From: JAFGBM01 sp964610155
Lineage (GTDB): Bacteria > Actinomycetota > Actinomycetes > Actinomycetales > Demequinaceae
Length of the DNA: 64,000 bases
Assembly (NCBI GenBank): GCA_964610155.1
Contig: CAZSUY010000004.1
Location: forward strand, 62,001-126,000
Direction: 5' to 3'
A model generated the notes under the pieces. The model had not been told where the DNA came from. It worked only from the letters and a program-made list of their open reading frames with translations, and ran no database searches. The translations under genes and the position numbers were made by a program. Of this stretch, positions 34,514 through 45,365 are shown piece after piece. The number at the start of each line of letters is the position of its first letter. Positions within the stretch are counted from its first letter, which is position 1.

Positions 34514-36838
34514 CTAGGACCGCTCAAGAAACTCTTCGCGTTCGGGTTCGAGCCACTCCTCGATCGCCGCGGCCAAATCTGGATGGGCGGCCAGGGCCGG
34601 ATCCGCCTCCACCAGGGCATGGGCGTCTTCCCTGGCCTCCTCGATGAGTTCCTTGTCGCGGATGACACTCAGCAGGCGGAGCGAGTTTCGTCCACCCGAT
34701 TGCGCCGCGCCGAGCACGTCTCCCTCCCGACGGAGTTCCAGGTCCTTCTCCGCGAGGGCGAACCCATCCGTGGTCTCGACAAGCGCCTGGAGCCTCTCGT
34801 GAGCGAGCGTCCCCTCCCCCGCCGACGAGACAAGGAGGCACACCCCTGGGGTCTCCGCCCGTCCGATCCGTCCCCGAAGTTGATGGAGTTGGGAGATGCC
34901 GAAGTGGTCGGCGTCGAGGACGACCATAATGGACGCCTCGGGTACGTCGACGCCCACCTCGATGACGGTCGTCGAGACCAGCACGGGCGCCTCTCCGGAG
35001 GCGAACCTCGCCATCGCCAGGTCCTTCTCCTCCGGTCGAAGCCTTCCATGGAGCACACCTATCGAGACGTCGGCAAACTCGGGTCGGGCCCGGAGCTCCT
35101 CTGCGACCTCTCCGACCGCATGGAGGGGGAGCCGGGGCTCGGGCCGGGCCGATTCAAACCCAAGGGCGAGCTCTCCATCGGCGGTCACGTCTTCGTCGAT
35201 CTCATCGCTCCGGACCTCCCCGGCCTCTATCGCCACCGGGAGGTCGCCCTCCTCGACATCGCCTTCCTCGATACCGCCTTCCTCGATACCGTCGCCCTCG
35301 ATCCTGGCGCACACGACGAAGGCCCGCCCCCCGGCGGCGACCTCCTCCCTCACTCGCGCCCAGGTCCGGTCGAGCCAGGCACGATTGTCCGCCGGAACGA
35401 TGTGGGTGACGACCTCGGTACGTCCAGCCGGCTTCTCCCTGAGCGTTGACGTGTCGAGATCACCGAATACCGTCATTGCTACGGTGCGGGGGATGGGGGT
35501 CGCGGTTATGACGAGCATGTGGGGTTCACGCTCAACTCGGGTGCGAAGGACGTCCCTCTGCTCCACTCCGAAGCGGTGCTGTTCATCGACGACGACGAGG
35601 CCTAGGTCGGCAAACCGAACCCCCTCCCCAAGGAGCGCATGCGTTCCGACAACGATCCCCGCAACGCCGGACTCAACCTCGGCGAGCGCGGACCGCCGTT
35701 CCTCCATCCCGAGAGACCCGGTCAGGAGGGTGATCCGTGTCGCCACCTCGGGTGCGGAGAGGGTCCCGGCCTCCGCTAGTGACCCGAGCAAGGTCCGAAG
35801 GGTCCTGAGGTGCTGCCACGCAAGAACCTCGGTTGGCGCCAGGAGTGCGGCCTGGCCTCCCGCGTCGACCACCTGGAGCATCGCCCGGAGAGCGATGACG
35901 GTCTTTCCCGCCCCGACATCCCCCTGGAGGAGGCGCCGCATGGGGACGTCGGCCCCAAGGTCTGCTGCGATGCCCTCCCCTATCTCCGCCTGACCCGTGG
36001 TCAGTGTGAAGGGCAGCCGCGCGTCAAAGGCCTCAACTAGCCCCTCCGAGCGCCTGGAACGGGCGACGGATCGGAGGCCACGCGCGGCCGCTCGACGTCG
36101 CGCCAAGGCCACCTGAAGAACCAGGGCCTCCTCGTAGCGGAGGCGCGCCCTCCCCCGCGCCCACGCGTCGTCGTCAGCTGGAACGTGAACGTCGCGGAGG
36201 GCCTCAAGCAAGCCACCGTGCCCGCGTCGCGCGAGCACCTCCGGGGGTACCGGGTCGGGAACATCGGCCTCCGTCAGAGGATCAAGGACGGTCCGGACGG
36301 CGCGGGAGATCCTCCACGTGGGGACGCCGGCTGTCGCGGGATAGAGGGGTACGGGACGGGAGGCTTCAAGAAGCGCTTCCTCCTCGGACCCCGCGTCCAC
36401 GCCGACGACCAGGTAGTCGGGATGGGTCAACTGGCGACGCCCCCGGTATTCACGCACTGTCCCGGTGAAGAGGCCGGTGCGTCCGGGGCGAAGCCTGTCC
36501 TCGTGCGCTCGGAGGGCTCCGGGCCGCTTTGCGAAGAAGGTGAGGCCGAGCATGCCCCTGCCGTCGGTCACGACCGCCTCCAGGATCGCCCCTCCCCTAT
36601 GGCGCATGGGCCTCATCGTCGCGGACCTCACCTCGGCGAACACCGCGACGTACTCTCCCAGGCGAAGCGAAGCGAGATCCGTTGGCTCACCCGGACGGCC
36701 ATAGCGACGGGGATAGTGCCTGAGGAGATCCCCCACGGTGAGGAGACCGAGCTTGGTGAGTGCCCCGGCCGTTCGCGTCCCGAGCACCCTCGCGAGTGAC
36801 TCGGCGAGACGCGCCTCCCCCCCGGGGTTCCCGGTCAT
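34514..36838 (-). CDS. recG: ATP-dependent DNA helicase RecG
   Basis: RecG remodels stalled forks and branched DNA. The 774-residue protein has an N-terminal OB-type wedge domain (about 50-170), helicase domain 1 with Walker A GDVGAGKTV, DEQH box and TAT motif, then helicase domain 2 with QLHQLRGRIGRAE. Between VCARIE and LPLHAVGEV is an acidic low-complexity insertion of about 50 residues (GIEEGGIEEGDVEEGD), encoded by short DNA repeats near 35260-35300. The ATG at 36838 overlaps the upstream stop by 4 nt. Confidence 0.95.
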   Translation of the reverse strand: MTGNPGGEARLAESLARVLGTRTAGALTKLGLLTVGDLLRHYPRRYGRPGEPTDLASLRLGEYVAVFAEVRSATMRPMRHRGGAILEAVVTDGRGMLGLTFFAKRPGALRAHEDRLRPGRTGLFTGTVREYRGRRQLTHPDYLVVGVDAGSEEEALLEASRPVPLYPATAGVPTWRISRAVRTVLDPLTEADVPDPVPPEVLARRGHGGLLEALRDVHVPADDDAWARGRARLRYEEALVLQVALARRRAAARGLRSVARSRRSEGLVEAFDARLPFTLTTGQAEIGEGIAADLGADVPMRRLLQGDVGAGKTVIALRAMLQVVDAGGQAALLAPTEVLAWQHLRTLRTLLGSLAEAGTLSAPEVATRITLLTGSLGMEERRSALAEVESGVAGIVVGTHALLGEGVRFADLGLVVVDEQHRFGVEQRDVLRTRVEREPHMLVITATPIPRTVAMTVFGDLDTSTLREKPAGRTEVVTHIVPADNRAWLDRTWARVREEVAAGGRAFVVCARIEGDGIEEGGIEEGDVEEGDLPVAIEAGEVRSDEIDEDVTADGELALGFESARPEPRLPLHAVGEVAEELRARPEFADVSIGVLHGRLRPEEKDLAMARFASGEAPVLVSTTVIEVGVDVPEASIMVVLDADHFGISQLHQLRGRIGRAETPGVCLLVSSAGEGTLAHERLQALVETTDGFALAEKDLELRREGDVLGAAQSGGRNSLRLLSVIRDKELIEEAREDAHALVEADPALAAHPDLAAAIEEWLEPEREEFLERS

Positions 36839-38367
36839 CGAGGTACGGCGGTCTCGACTCCGATGATGACGGCGGGCTCCGCCTGGCCGCCCGAATAGAC
36901 GTGCACCTCGACGTCGGGAGCAGAAACAGCAAGCCGCGAGACGGCATCCTGTGCAGCCGATGTCGGAATCCCGTCTCCGAGAATGATCGTGGCCACCTCG
37001 GCCTCCGGGGTGATCATCCGTCCGAGATCCTCTGCGATCGAGTCGATCCGCGCGTTCGTCACGAAGCAACGAGCAATCGCGGCCCGCATCGCGTCTTCCG
37101 CGTCCTCGCCGGGGGGCACCAGGGCTGCAGCTACTAGGGCGGCCACCACCTGGGGCTCGCTCAAGGAGTCGAGCACGATGACGGTCGGCTCCTTCACGGT
37201 CTCGATGAGGGCGCTTGCCGCACTAGCTAGCGCCTCTGCGCCCGCTACGACGATCACCCTGTCCGTGCCCGCGTCTGCCAGTATCCGCTCGAGATCCCAC
37301 ATGGCCACGACTTCGGGATCGAGGGCGACAAGCACGGCCGCCCCGGCACCGGCCAGGGCCGATGCCAATCCGGGGCAGGTCGTCAAGGCGACGATTCCCG
37401 TCGAGCCACCGCATCCGGTGCTCATGACGTCCCTCACCACGATCTGGGTGGCGGAAACCGCCCGCGCAAGTTGAATCGCCCTTTCGGGGTGATCCGTGTG
37501 GACGTGCGCTTGCCAAAGGCCGACGATTCCCGTTACCGCGACCGAGTCTCCGACCCCGCGGAGGGCATCCTTAAGAGAGACATCACCAGAGTCATCCATG
37601 ATCCGGTTGGCGCGGGCGACAAACATGACCTCATAGGCCCCACCGCCGAGGGCATGTTTATGGGCCGCGGCTCCTTCCGCTGGCGTCAGCCCCCCGATCC
37701 GCTCCCGCATCTCCCACTCCACCTCGTCGATGGTGGCGAGCGCCTCGGGTCCGGCGATGGTCTCGGCGAGGACTTCGAGTTGAAGAAGAAGGCCGGCCGC
37801 ACCGGCGTCGACGACCCCCGCCGCCCTCGCCTCCGCTAGCGTCTCAGTCGTCCGGGCTAGTTCGGCGCGGGCGGACACGACGGCAGCGACGGCTACCGCC
37901 TCAAGCCCAGCCCCCACCTGGACGGCACCCCTCGCACCCTCGGCGGCCGCCCGGGCCACCGTCAGGATCGTGCCCTCGACGGGTTCGCCGACGGCCTCGT
38001 AGGCAGCATCAGCCGCAGCCTCAAGGGCGCTGGCAATAGTCTCACCCGTGGACTTCGCGAGCCCTCCGGCCGCGTCGATCTTCGCCAGAAAGGCGGTGAG
38101 GTACTGAGAGACGATCACGCCGGAATTGCCCCTGGCTCCCATGAGGCAGCCACGAGCGAAGGCCGCGACGACCTCACGATGGGAAGCCGAATCCGGGAGA
38201 TACACGACGGCCCTGTTCCCCTCCCTCAAGGTGAGGTAGAGGTTCGTCCCTGTGTCGGAATCCGCTACGGGGAACACGTTGATCGCATCGAGCCGCGTAC
38301 GTGCCCTCTTGACGGCATTCGTCCCCGACTCGAGCCACCGTCTCAACGTTTTGGATTCCGCTACCAC
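36835..38367 (-). CDS. FakA-like DAK2 domain protein (fatty-acid kinase family)
   Basis: The 510-residue protein has an N-terminal DAK2 ATP-binding domain (INVFPVADSDTGTNLYLT near 28-45, MGARGNSGVIVSQYL near 76) and a C-terminal domain with ILGDGIPTSAAQD of the FakA type. FakA phosphorylates fatty acids bound to DegV/FakB proteins. A DegV protein is encoded at 4767-5630. The GTG start at 38367 has GGAGG 5 nt upstream. It precedes recG, a conserved neighbour. Confidence 0.88.
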   Translation of the reverse strand: MVAESKTLRRWLESGTNAVKRARTRLDAINVFPVADSDTGTNLYLTLREGNRAVVYLPDSASHREVVAAFARGCLMGARGNSGVIVSQYLTAFLAKIDAAGGLAKSTGETIASALEAAADAAYEAVGEPVEGTILTVARAAAEGARGAVQVGAGLEAVAVAAVVSARAELARTTETLAEARAAGVVDAGAAGLLLQLEVLAETIAGPEALATIDEVEWEMRERIGGLTPAEGAAAHKHALGGGAYEVMFVARANRIMDDSGDVSLKDALRGVGDSVAVTGIVGLWQAHVHTDHPERAIQLARAVSATQIVVRDVMSTGCGGSTGIVALTTCPGLASALAGAGAAVLVALDPEVVAMWDLERILADAGTDRVIVVAGAEALASAASALIETVKEPTVIVLDSLSEPQVVAALVAAALVPPGEDAEDAMRAAIARCFVTNARIDSIAEDLGRMITPEAEVATIILGDGIPTSAAQDAVSRLAVSAPDVEVHVYSGGQAEPAVIIGVETAVPR

Positions 38368-38572
38368 TTGACCTCCAGGTTGTCGGATCGGTCCACGCCA
38401 GGTCTCAGTGTGTCAACGCACCATCGTGGCACGAATCCACCCATACGCGAAAGCTCACCTCGCCCCTGAGGCGATAGGTTTGTGAGAACCCCGTGATGTC
38501 CGCTATCCTTACGCGGTTACCCGCCTATTCGCGGAAGCGAGCCGATCTGGCTCATCGACCTGGGAGAATATC
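38368..38572. other. Divergent promoter region of the FakA-like gene and rpmB
   Basis: No gene seen in 205 bp. It holds the rpmB promoter (TTGTGA 38480-38485, 18 bp spacer, TATCCT 38504-38509) and the FakA-like leader with GGAGG. Nothing else was recognised. Confidence 0.5.
38480..38509 (+). promoter_or_regulatory. rpmB promoter
   Basis: TTGTGA (38480-38485) and TATCCT (38504-38509) are separated by 18 bp, giving a leader of about 57 nt before the GTG of rpmB at 38573. Confidence 0.5.
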
Positions 38573-38764
38573 GTGGCTGCTACCTGCGACGTCTGCGGAA
38601 AGGGTCCCGTCTGGGGGTTCTCCGTCTCGCACTCGCACCGACGCACCAAGCGTCGCTGGAACCCGAACATCCAGCGCGTACGCACGGTGATCTCGGGCAC
38701 CCCGAAGCGCCTGAATGTGTGCACCTCGTGCCTCAAGGCTGGGAAGGTCACCCGGGTTGTCTAG
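38573..38764 (+). CDS. rpmB: 50S ribosomal protein L28
   Basis: The 63-residue bL28 contains CDVCGKGP and CTSCLKAGK, a four-cysteine zinc form. The GTG start at 38573 has GGGAGAA 6 nt upstream. It is convergent with thiL and the stops share CTAG at 38761-38764. Confidence 0.95.
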   Translation: MAATCDVCGKGPVWGFSVSHSHRRTKRRWNPNIQRVRTVISGTPKRLNVCTSCLKAGKVTRVV

Positions 38765-39705
38765 ACCCGAGCGAAGTGGTCCCATCCCCATCGAGAGGGA
38801 ACCTCTCCGTTGACGAGCACCCCTTTGCGATCCCGTGTCACCGTACCGATCTCGATCCATCCCTCTGGTAAGCGAACCGTTGGGGCAAAGGTCGCAACCA
38901 GGTGATGGTCTTCTCCGCCCGTGAGCGCCCACTCGTCCGCGTTGCCTACGACGGCAGTCGCGACCTTTCTGGCTGCTTTATGCACCGGCACGCGTCGGGA
39001 ATCAACGGACATCCCAATTGAGGACGCCCTTGCCATGCGGGCGAGTTCGGTAACCAGCCCATCGGAGACGTCCATCATCGAGGTCGCCCCGGCTCGCGCA
39101 GCATCGATCCCCGCGCCGATCCTTGGCCGGGGCCGCAGGAACAGGTCGATGGACTCCTGGTCGATGTCGAGCAGGTTATCGAGCTGGTGGTAGCCGGCCA
39201 TCGAGGCGCCCAGGGGACCCGACACGGCAATGATGTCGGCGTGATGCGCCCCTCCCCGCTGAATCGGTACTTCTCCCCTCATGTCCCCGATCACCGTGAC
39301 GCTGACCGTGATCTCTCTTGAACCCGAGACGTCCCCGCCGACAACCCCAACCTCATGAGGCTCACAAGCCTCCCGGAGCCCGTCGGCAAAGTCGAGCACC
39401 CACTCGACCTCGGTCGTCGGTGGTGCCGCTAGGGTGATCTGCAGGGCGATCGGTACGGCCCCCATCGCATCGATATCCGCCATGTTTTGCACCGCAGCCC
39501 GAAACCCCACGTCCCCCGCCGTCGACCACTCGGTGCGGAAGTGCCTCCCCTCGACCAACACGTCGCTCGATACGACGAGGTCGCCCTCGAGTCTGATCAC
39601 GGCGGCATCGTCACCGGGACCAAGGACCGCGCAGGGGGTCGTTGGTAACCGGAGAGTCATCCGTTCGATAAGGGCGTCTTCGCCCAGATCGCCTATCTGA
39701 GGCAC
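38761..39705 (-). CDS. thiL: Thiamine-monophosphate kinase
   Basis: ThiL makes thiamine diphosphate. The 314-residue protein has the GPGDDAAVI, MADIDAMGA, VVGGDVSGS and MMDVSDGL motifs of the PurM-like kinase family. The GTG start is at 39705. It shares stop CTAG with rpmB. A spare 160 bp separates it from the divergent hypothetical gene at 39865. Confidence 0.94.
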   Translation of the reverse strand: MPQIGDLGEDALIERMTLRLPTTPCAVLGPGDDAAVIRLEGDLVVSSDVLVEGRHFRTEWSTAGDVGFRAAVQNMADIDAMGAVPIALQITLAAPPTTEVEWVLDFADGLREACEPHEVGVVGGDVSGSREITVSVTVIGDMRGEVPIQRGGAHHADIIAVSGPLGASMAGYHQLDNLLDIDQESIDLFLRPRPRIGAGIDAARAGATSMMDVSDGLVTELARMARASSIGMSVDSRRVPVHKAARKVATAVVGNADEWALTGGEDHHLVATFAPTVRLPEGWIEIGTVTRDRKGVLVNGEVPSRWGWDHFARV

Positions 39706-39864
39706 ACGACCAGCGTAGGCCCCACCGGTCCATCTCGCATGTTGAGAATGTCACATCTTGAGGATTCCGGCTCTGCAGGGCCTCGCGGCGACTGGGCGTG
39801 GCCTACCGCTCAGGGGCAGCGCCCGGGGATACGGTGGACGGAATTAGTGAAGGCGAGGTTTCCC

Positions 39865-40535
39865 ATGTCGGCACGCATTAGTCGCCAAGAGAGAGTTCAA
39901 CAAGACCTCGATGAACTGCTTGGCCAATTGGCGATCCTGGCCAAGGCCCTGATCATCCGCAATGGCGAGTTCTTTCCATTTGGGGCGACCATTGGGAAAC
40001 GGGGCAAGTACACGCTTGTCACCCCCGTTCCCGAGTCCGATCAGCCCACCCCCCACGACGTGGTCGACGCCATCCTCTCCGAGATTCAGACTTCGCGGGA
40101 CACCTTCCGTGCCTACGGGGTGACAATGATGGCCGCGACGGCGGAAGGCGCCGATGCCGTCAGGATCGAACTTGAGCATGTCGAGGGTTCGTCGCTCGTA
40201 ATCGCCCTCCCATACGCTCGCGGTGATTTTGGAGCGTTCGCCTATGGTGACATGGGGGCCCTCCTGGCTGAACGTCGCGTGTGGACCGCTGAGCCCAAGG
40301 CTCCTACCCGCCCTTCCCGATCCACATCACGGGCGAAGTCGGCGTCGAAGGCCGCACCAAAGAAGGCAGCGCCAAAGAAGGCCGCACCAAAGAAGGCAGC
40401 GCCAACGGGCGGCCCTAAGCCGAGCAAGACGACCAAGACAACATCCCCACGAGAGGCCACCAGGCAATCGGGAACCTCAGCGACCGGACATCGGTCCGCG
40501 CATCCCACCCGCAAATCCCTTCGAGCGCAACCCGT

Positions 40536-40539
<4 letters not shown>
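39865..40539 (+). CDS. Hypothetical protein with Lys/Ala/Pro-rich C-terminal tail
   Basis: The 224-residue protein has an N-terminal globular domain of about 135 residues (ELLGQLAILAKALIIRNGEF, MMAATAEGADAVRIELEHVEG) that I do not recognise, and a histone H1-like tail with AAPKKAAPKKAAPKKAAP. Its tail resembles that of the RNase E N-terminal arm. GGCGAGG lies upstream of the ATG at 39865; GTG at 39847 is an alternative start. It is tail-to-tail with ddl, with overlapping stops. Confidence 0.65.
40351..40404 (+). repeat. Tandem repeat encoding AAPKK units
   Basis: A 30 bp unit starting gccgcaccaaagaaggcagc occurs once in full (40351-40380) and again over its first 24 bp (40381-40404), encoding four AAPK-type units in the C-terminal tail of the hypothetical protein. 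Confidence 0.8.
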
Positions 40540-41627
<1,088 letters not shown>

Positions 41628-41629
41628 GG

Positions 41630-42631
41630 CTACTCTCCCTCCGCCTTCCGCGGCCTCGCGAGGAGCTCGGCCATCACCAGCTCGGGCTCGGCCCCCCCAT
41701 GGAGCATGGTGACGACGGCATCGCAGATCGGCACCTCGACGTCAGCCATCCGCGCCAACTGCTGGATCGAGAGCGAGGTCTGGGCACCCTCGGCCGTGCC
41801 TTCGATCTTGAGAATCGCCTCCTTCAGCGGCATTCCCTTCCCGATGAGTTCGCCGAGTGTGTGGTTGCGGGACAGGGGCGACGCGCAGGTGGCGATGAGA
41901 TCACCAACCCCGGCGAGCCCAGCGAACGTGTCCGGTGCGGCACCGAGGGCAAGCCCGAGCCTCTGAATCTCGGCGAGCCCACGGGTAATGATCGTCGCCG
42001 TCGTATTGTTGCCGAAACCTCGCCCGTCAGCTATCCCAGCTCCAACGGCGATGACATTCTTGTAGGCCCCGCAAAGTTCGACCCCGACCACGTCGGAGTT
42101 CGTATACGGCCGGAAATACCAGGAGGCCAATGCATCGGCGACAGTGCTCGCCGCACTTTCGGACCGTGAGGCGACGACCGTTGCCGTCGGCTGCTTCTGG
42201 GCGATCTCCCGAGCGAGATTAGGCCCCGACACAACCACGAGGTGGTCCTCCTCAATGCCCCACACCTCTCCGAGGACCTCGCTCATCCTCAGGTGAGTGT
42301 CGACCTCGATCCCCTTCATAAGCGAGGTCACCTCCGCATCCGGAGGAATCAGGCCAGCGAAATCGGAGATAATGCCTCTCACGTTTTGTGCAGGCAAGGC
42401 TAAGAAGACCAGATCAGCGTCGGCCAATGCCTCTGCCGGATCGGCGGTGGCCTTGACAGAATCGGGAAGCTCCCGGTCACCGATAAACGCTGAGTTTGTG
42501 TGCGAGGCGTTGATCTCAGCAATGGCGTCTTGGTCGATGCCCCACAAAATGACATCGTTGCCAGCGTCTCCCAACACCCCCGCGAAGGTGGTTCCCCATG
42601 CCCCGGTCCCGAGGACTGCGATGCTGCTCAC
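41630..42631 (-). CDS. gpsA: NAD(P)-dependent glycerol-3-phosphate dehydrogenase
   Basis: GpsA makes sn-glycerol 3-phosphate for membrane lipids. The 333-residue protein has the Rossmann motif VLGTGAWGTTFA, SLMKGIE, LCGAYKNVIAVGAGI (catalytic Lys) and NNTTATIITRGL. The GTG start overlaps the plsC stop by 4 nt. Confidence 0.96.
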   Translation of the reverse strand: MSSIAVLGTGAWGTTFAGVLGDAGNDVILWGIDQDAIAEINASHTNSAFIGDRELPDSVKATADPAEALADADLVFLALPAQNVRGIISDFAGLIPPDAEVTSLMKGIEVDTHLRMSEVLGEVWGIEEDHLVVVSGPNLAREIAQKQPTATVVASRSESAASTVADALASWYFRPYTNSDVVGVELCGAYKNVIAVGAGIADGRGFGNNTTATIITRGLAEIQRLGLALGAAPDTFAGLAGVGDLIATCASPLSRNHTLGELIGKGMPLKEAILKIEGTAEGAQTSLSIQQLARMADVEVPICDAVVTMLHGGAEPELVMAELLARPRKAEGE

Positions 42632-43350
42632 GACTTCGCCTTCCTCATGTCATACGGCACTGCGGGAGCTCGTTCACCACGCATCTCCTCGACCATGCTT
42701 GTCAGGGTAGCCATGATTCGATCAGTTGCCTCCCTCATCGTCCGTTTTGAGATGGGGAGAGCCCTCAGGTCATCGAGGTCTATGGGGGGGCCCGCGATGA
42801 CTGTCACCTTTTTTCGAGGAATCGGCTTGAGCCATTTGCTGTAGTGGCCCAGCAGTCGCTGAGCACCCCATTGGGCGACGGGAACGACGGGGACACCCGT
42901 CGTGAGGGCCATACGCGCTGTCCCCGTACGGGCGACCATGGGCCAGAGGTCGGGGTCGCGGGTCAAGGTGCCCTCCGGGAATATTGCGATCATGTCACCC
43001 CGCTCAAGGAAGGAGATACCGGCATCGACGGCCTCCTTGGCCTTGACAGTTCCCCGGTGAACCGGCACCTGATCGAGGGCCCGCACGATGCATCCGATAA
43101 CGGGGGCTCTAAAGAGCGACTCCTTCCCCAAGAACCGTGGCGGGCAGCCGTTGTTATACAGGAAATGCGCAAACGTCAGTGGGTCCGCATAGGTCACATG
43201 GTTGGATACCGCGAGGAAGCCACCGGACCGTGGCAGGTTCTCCGCGCCGTGCCAGTCCTTCTTGGTGACCATCCACAAGATGGCGCGGAGCAGCGCCGCG
43301 GCGCTCTCATACCCGCGCGGCACTTCACCGCGAAGAGGGGTCCTACGCAA
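42628..43350 (-). CDS. plsC: 1-acyl-sn-glycerol-3-phosphate acyltransferase
   Basis: The 240-residue PlsC-type enzyme adds the second acyl chain to phosphatidic acid. It has the catalytic motif SNHVTYADPL (NHxxxxD), the FPEGTLT block and a PVVPVAQWG segment. The start is TTG at 43350, overlapping the murA stop by 8 nt. Confidence 0.92.
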   Translation of the reverse strand: MRRTPLRGEVPRGYESAAALLRAILWMVTKKDWHGAENLPRSGGFLAVSNHVTYADPLTFAHFLYNNGCPPRFLGKESLFRAPVIGCIVRALDQVPVHRGTVKAKEAVDAGISFLERGDMIAIFPEGTLTRDPDLWPMVARTGTARMALTTGVPVVPVAQWGAQRLLGHYSKWLKPIPRKKVTVIAGPPIDLDDLRALPISKRTMREATDRIMATLTSMVEEMRGERAPAVPYDMRKAKS

Positions 43351-44653
43351 AGTCCGCGCCTAGCGCCGCGAGCTTGTCGCGGAAGCCCTCGTACCCCCGA
43401 TCGATGACTCCAACGCCTGAGACGGTCGATGTGCCGGTGGCCACGAGGGCGGCAATGAGGTGACTGAAGCCACCCCTCAGGTCGGGCACGTCGATGTTCA
43501 CCGCCTCAAGATGGGTGGGGCCGGAGATCGCCGCGGAGTGAAGGAAATTACGTTGCCCAAAACGGCACGCCGTATCCCCCAGGCACTCCCGATACAACTG
43601 TATGGACGCCCCCATCTTGATCAGGGCCTCCGTGAAACCGAACCTCTGCTCATACACCGTCTCGTGGACGATGCTGAGTCCTTTCGCCTGTGTGAGCGCA
43701 ACGACCAAGGGCTGCTGCCAGTCGGTCATGAAACCGGGGTGGACGTCCGTCTGTAGCGCGATCGCCCGAAGTTCCCCTCCGGGGTGGTAGAAGCGGATGC
43801 CATCCTCGACCACATCGAATTCTCCCCCGACCTTGCGGAAGACGTTGAGGAACATTCCCATGGTGCGTTGCTGGGCCCCATGGATGAAGACGTCCCCACC
43901 CGTGGCGAGGGCGGCACACGCCCACGACGCGGCCTCGATCCTGTCGGCAAGTGATGTGTGATCGAAGCCGTGCATCTTCTCGACGCCCTCGATCGTGATG
44001 GAGCGGTCGGTGTCGACCGAGATGATCGCCCCCATCTTCTGCAGGGTATCGATGAGGTCCTTGATCTCCGGCTCAACCGCGGCGTTCTCTAGCCGGGTGA
44101 TGCCCTTGGCTTTGACGGCCGTGAGGAGGAGTTGTTCGGTCGCGCCGACGCTCGGGTAGCTGAGGCGATACTTGATCCCCGCGAGCCCATCGGGGGCCGT
44201 CAGGCGAAGCCCGTCGCCGACGATCTCGCTGGTGGCGCCGAACCTTTCGAGGATCTCAAGGTGGAAGCCGACGGGACGCTCCCCGATCTTGCAGCCACCG
44301 AGGTCAGGGATGACGGCCTCCCCTAGGCGGTGGAGCAGGGGCCCGCAGAAGAGGATGGGGATGCGGCTCGAACCCGCATGGACGGAGATGTCCCCGATCT
44401 TGGCCGTGGCAACCTTCGCCGGGTCTACGGTCAGGTTCCCACTCGCAGCGTCATAAGTGACCGATGCCCCGTGGAGTTCGAGCAGATCGGTAACCACCGC
44501 GACATCCCGAATCTCGGGAACGTTGCGCAAGGTGGATGGCGTATCACCCAGGAGGGCGGCCACCATCGCCTTTGAGACGAAGTTTTTAGCGCCTCGAATG
44601 GTGATCTCGCCGGTGAGGGGCTTACCGCCCGTTATGCGGAGGGAGTCGCTCAT
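43343..44653 (-). CDS. murA: UDP-N-acetylglucosamine 1-carboxyvinyltransferase
   Basis: MurA begins peptidoglycan precursor synthesis with PEP and UDP-GlcNAc. The 436-residue protein has GAKN (21-24) with catalytic Lys23, and the loop cysteine Cys121 in GGCKIG, the residue alkylated by fosfomycin; mycobacteria have Asp there. I chose the ATG at 44653 over the upstream start at 44716, which would overlap the next gene. Confidence 0.95.
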   Translation of the reverse strand: MSDSLRITGGKPLTGEITIRGAKNFVSKAMVAALLGDTPSTLRNVPEIRDVAVVTDLLELHGASVTYDAASGNLTVDPAKVATAKIGDISVHAGSSRIPILFCGPLLHRLGEAVIPDLGGCKIGERPVGFHLEILERFGATSEIVGDGLRLTAPDGLAGIKYRLSYPSVGATEQLLLTAVKAKGITRLENAAVEPEIKDLIDTLQKMGAIISVDTDRSITIEGVEKMHGFDHTSLADRIEAASWACAALATGGDVFIHGAQQRTMGMFLNVFRKVGGEFDVVEDGIRFYHPGGELRAIALQTDVHPGFMTDWQQPLVVALTQAKGLSIVHETVYEQRFGFTEALIKMGASIQLYRECLGDTACRFGQRNFLHSAAISGPTHLEAVNIDVPDLRGGFSHLIAALVATGTSTVSGVGVIDRGYEGFRDKLAALGADFA

Positions 44654-44706
44654 GGTCCTATCGTGCCTCATCACGTGCTCCCGGCGACACCACGCGTCCT
44701 CGAAAC

Positions 44707-45336
44707 CTACGGCCACTCAGCTCCGTAACCGATGAACTGCTCCTCGTGCGCGGTTCCGGAGCCGTGCCACGATACGCCATCGGACGCCGTGCACGTTGTC
44801 GTGTAAGGGTATTCCCCGGGCGTGAGGATGATGTTATCGAAGTCCACCGCATACGGATGGAAGTTGCCGATCCACGGCTCCCCGATGTACGGAATGTGCT
44901 GGGGCCACACGAGGCCACCCATTGTCGTCGTACAGGAGACGGTCGCGCCCGGCGCCAATCGGATCTCCCCCTGGAGGTAGACCCCAATCGGACCGACTTC
45001 AAACGGCGCCGCGGGAATAACCGACAGGTACATGTCCCCGAACGCCGTGTTTGTGGGCCTGGACGCGGGGGCCGGAGCGGGTGGCTCCGGTTCCTCGGCG
45101 GGTGAGGGTTCAGTCGAAACCGACGGGCTGACACTTGGCAAAGGGGAAGGCGACAGGGAGAAAGAAGCGCCCGGCTCGACACTGGAGGTCACCGACGGGC
45201 TCATGCCTGGGGCGAGGTCTTCCTGAGTTTCCGGTCCGAATTGGCCGAGCACGACAGCAGCACCACACGCGACTGCGGCAACGCCCACGGTGGCGCTAAG
45301 GTCCAGAAGGAGGCTCTTGGACAGCACGGTCACCAC
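44707..45336 (-). CDS. Secreted Ser/Pro-rich protein, unknown function
   Basis: The 209-residue protein has an N-terminal signal or anchor helix (about 10-32), a Ser/Pro/Thr-rich low-complexity region (about 38-95) and a C-terminal domain (about 100-209) with two pairs of cysteines, VSCTTTMGG and YTTTCTASDG. A beta-sandwich extracellular domain is plausible but not identified. It lies between leuD and murA on the same strand, 53 bp from murA. Confidence 0.65.
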   Translation of the reverse strand: MVTVLSKSLLLDLSATVGVAAVACGAAVVLGQFGPETQEDLAPGMSPSVTSSVEPGASFSLSPSPLPSVSPSVSTEPSPAEEPEPPAPAPASRPTNTAFGDMYLSVIPAAPFEVGPIGVYLQGEIRLAPGATVSCTTTMGGLVWPQHIPYIGEPWIGNFHPYAVDFDNIILTPGEYPYTTTCTASDGVSWHGSGTAHEEQFIGYGAEWP

Positions 45337-45365
45337 GCTATCGAAGACCGCCTATCGGCGCCGGG

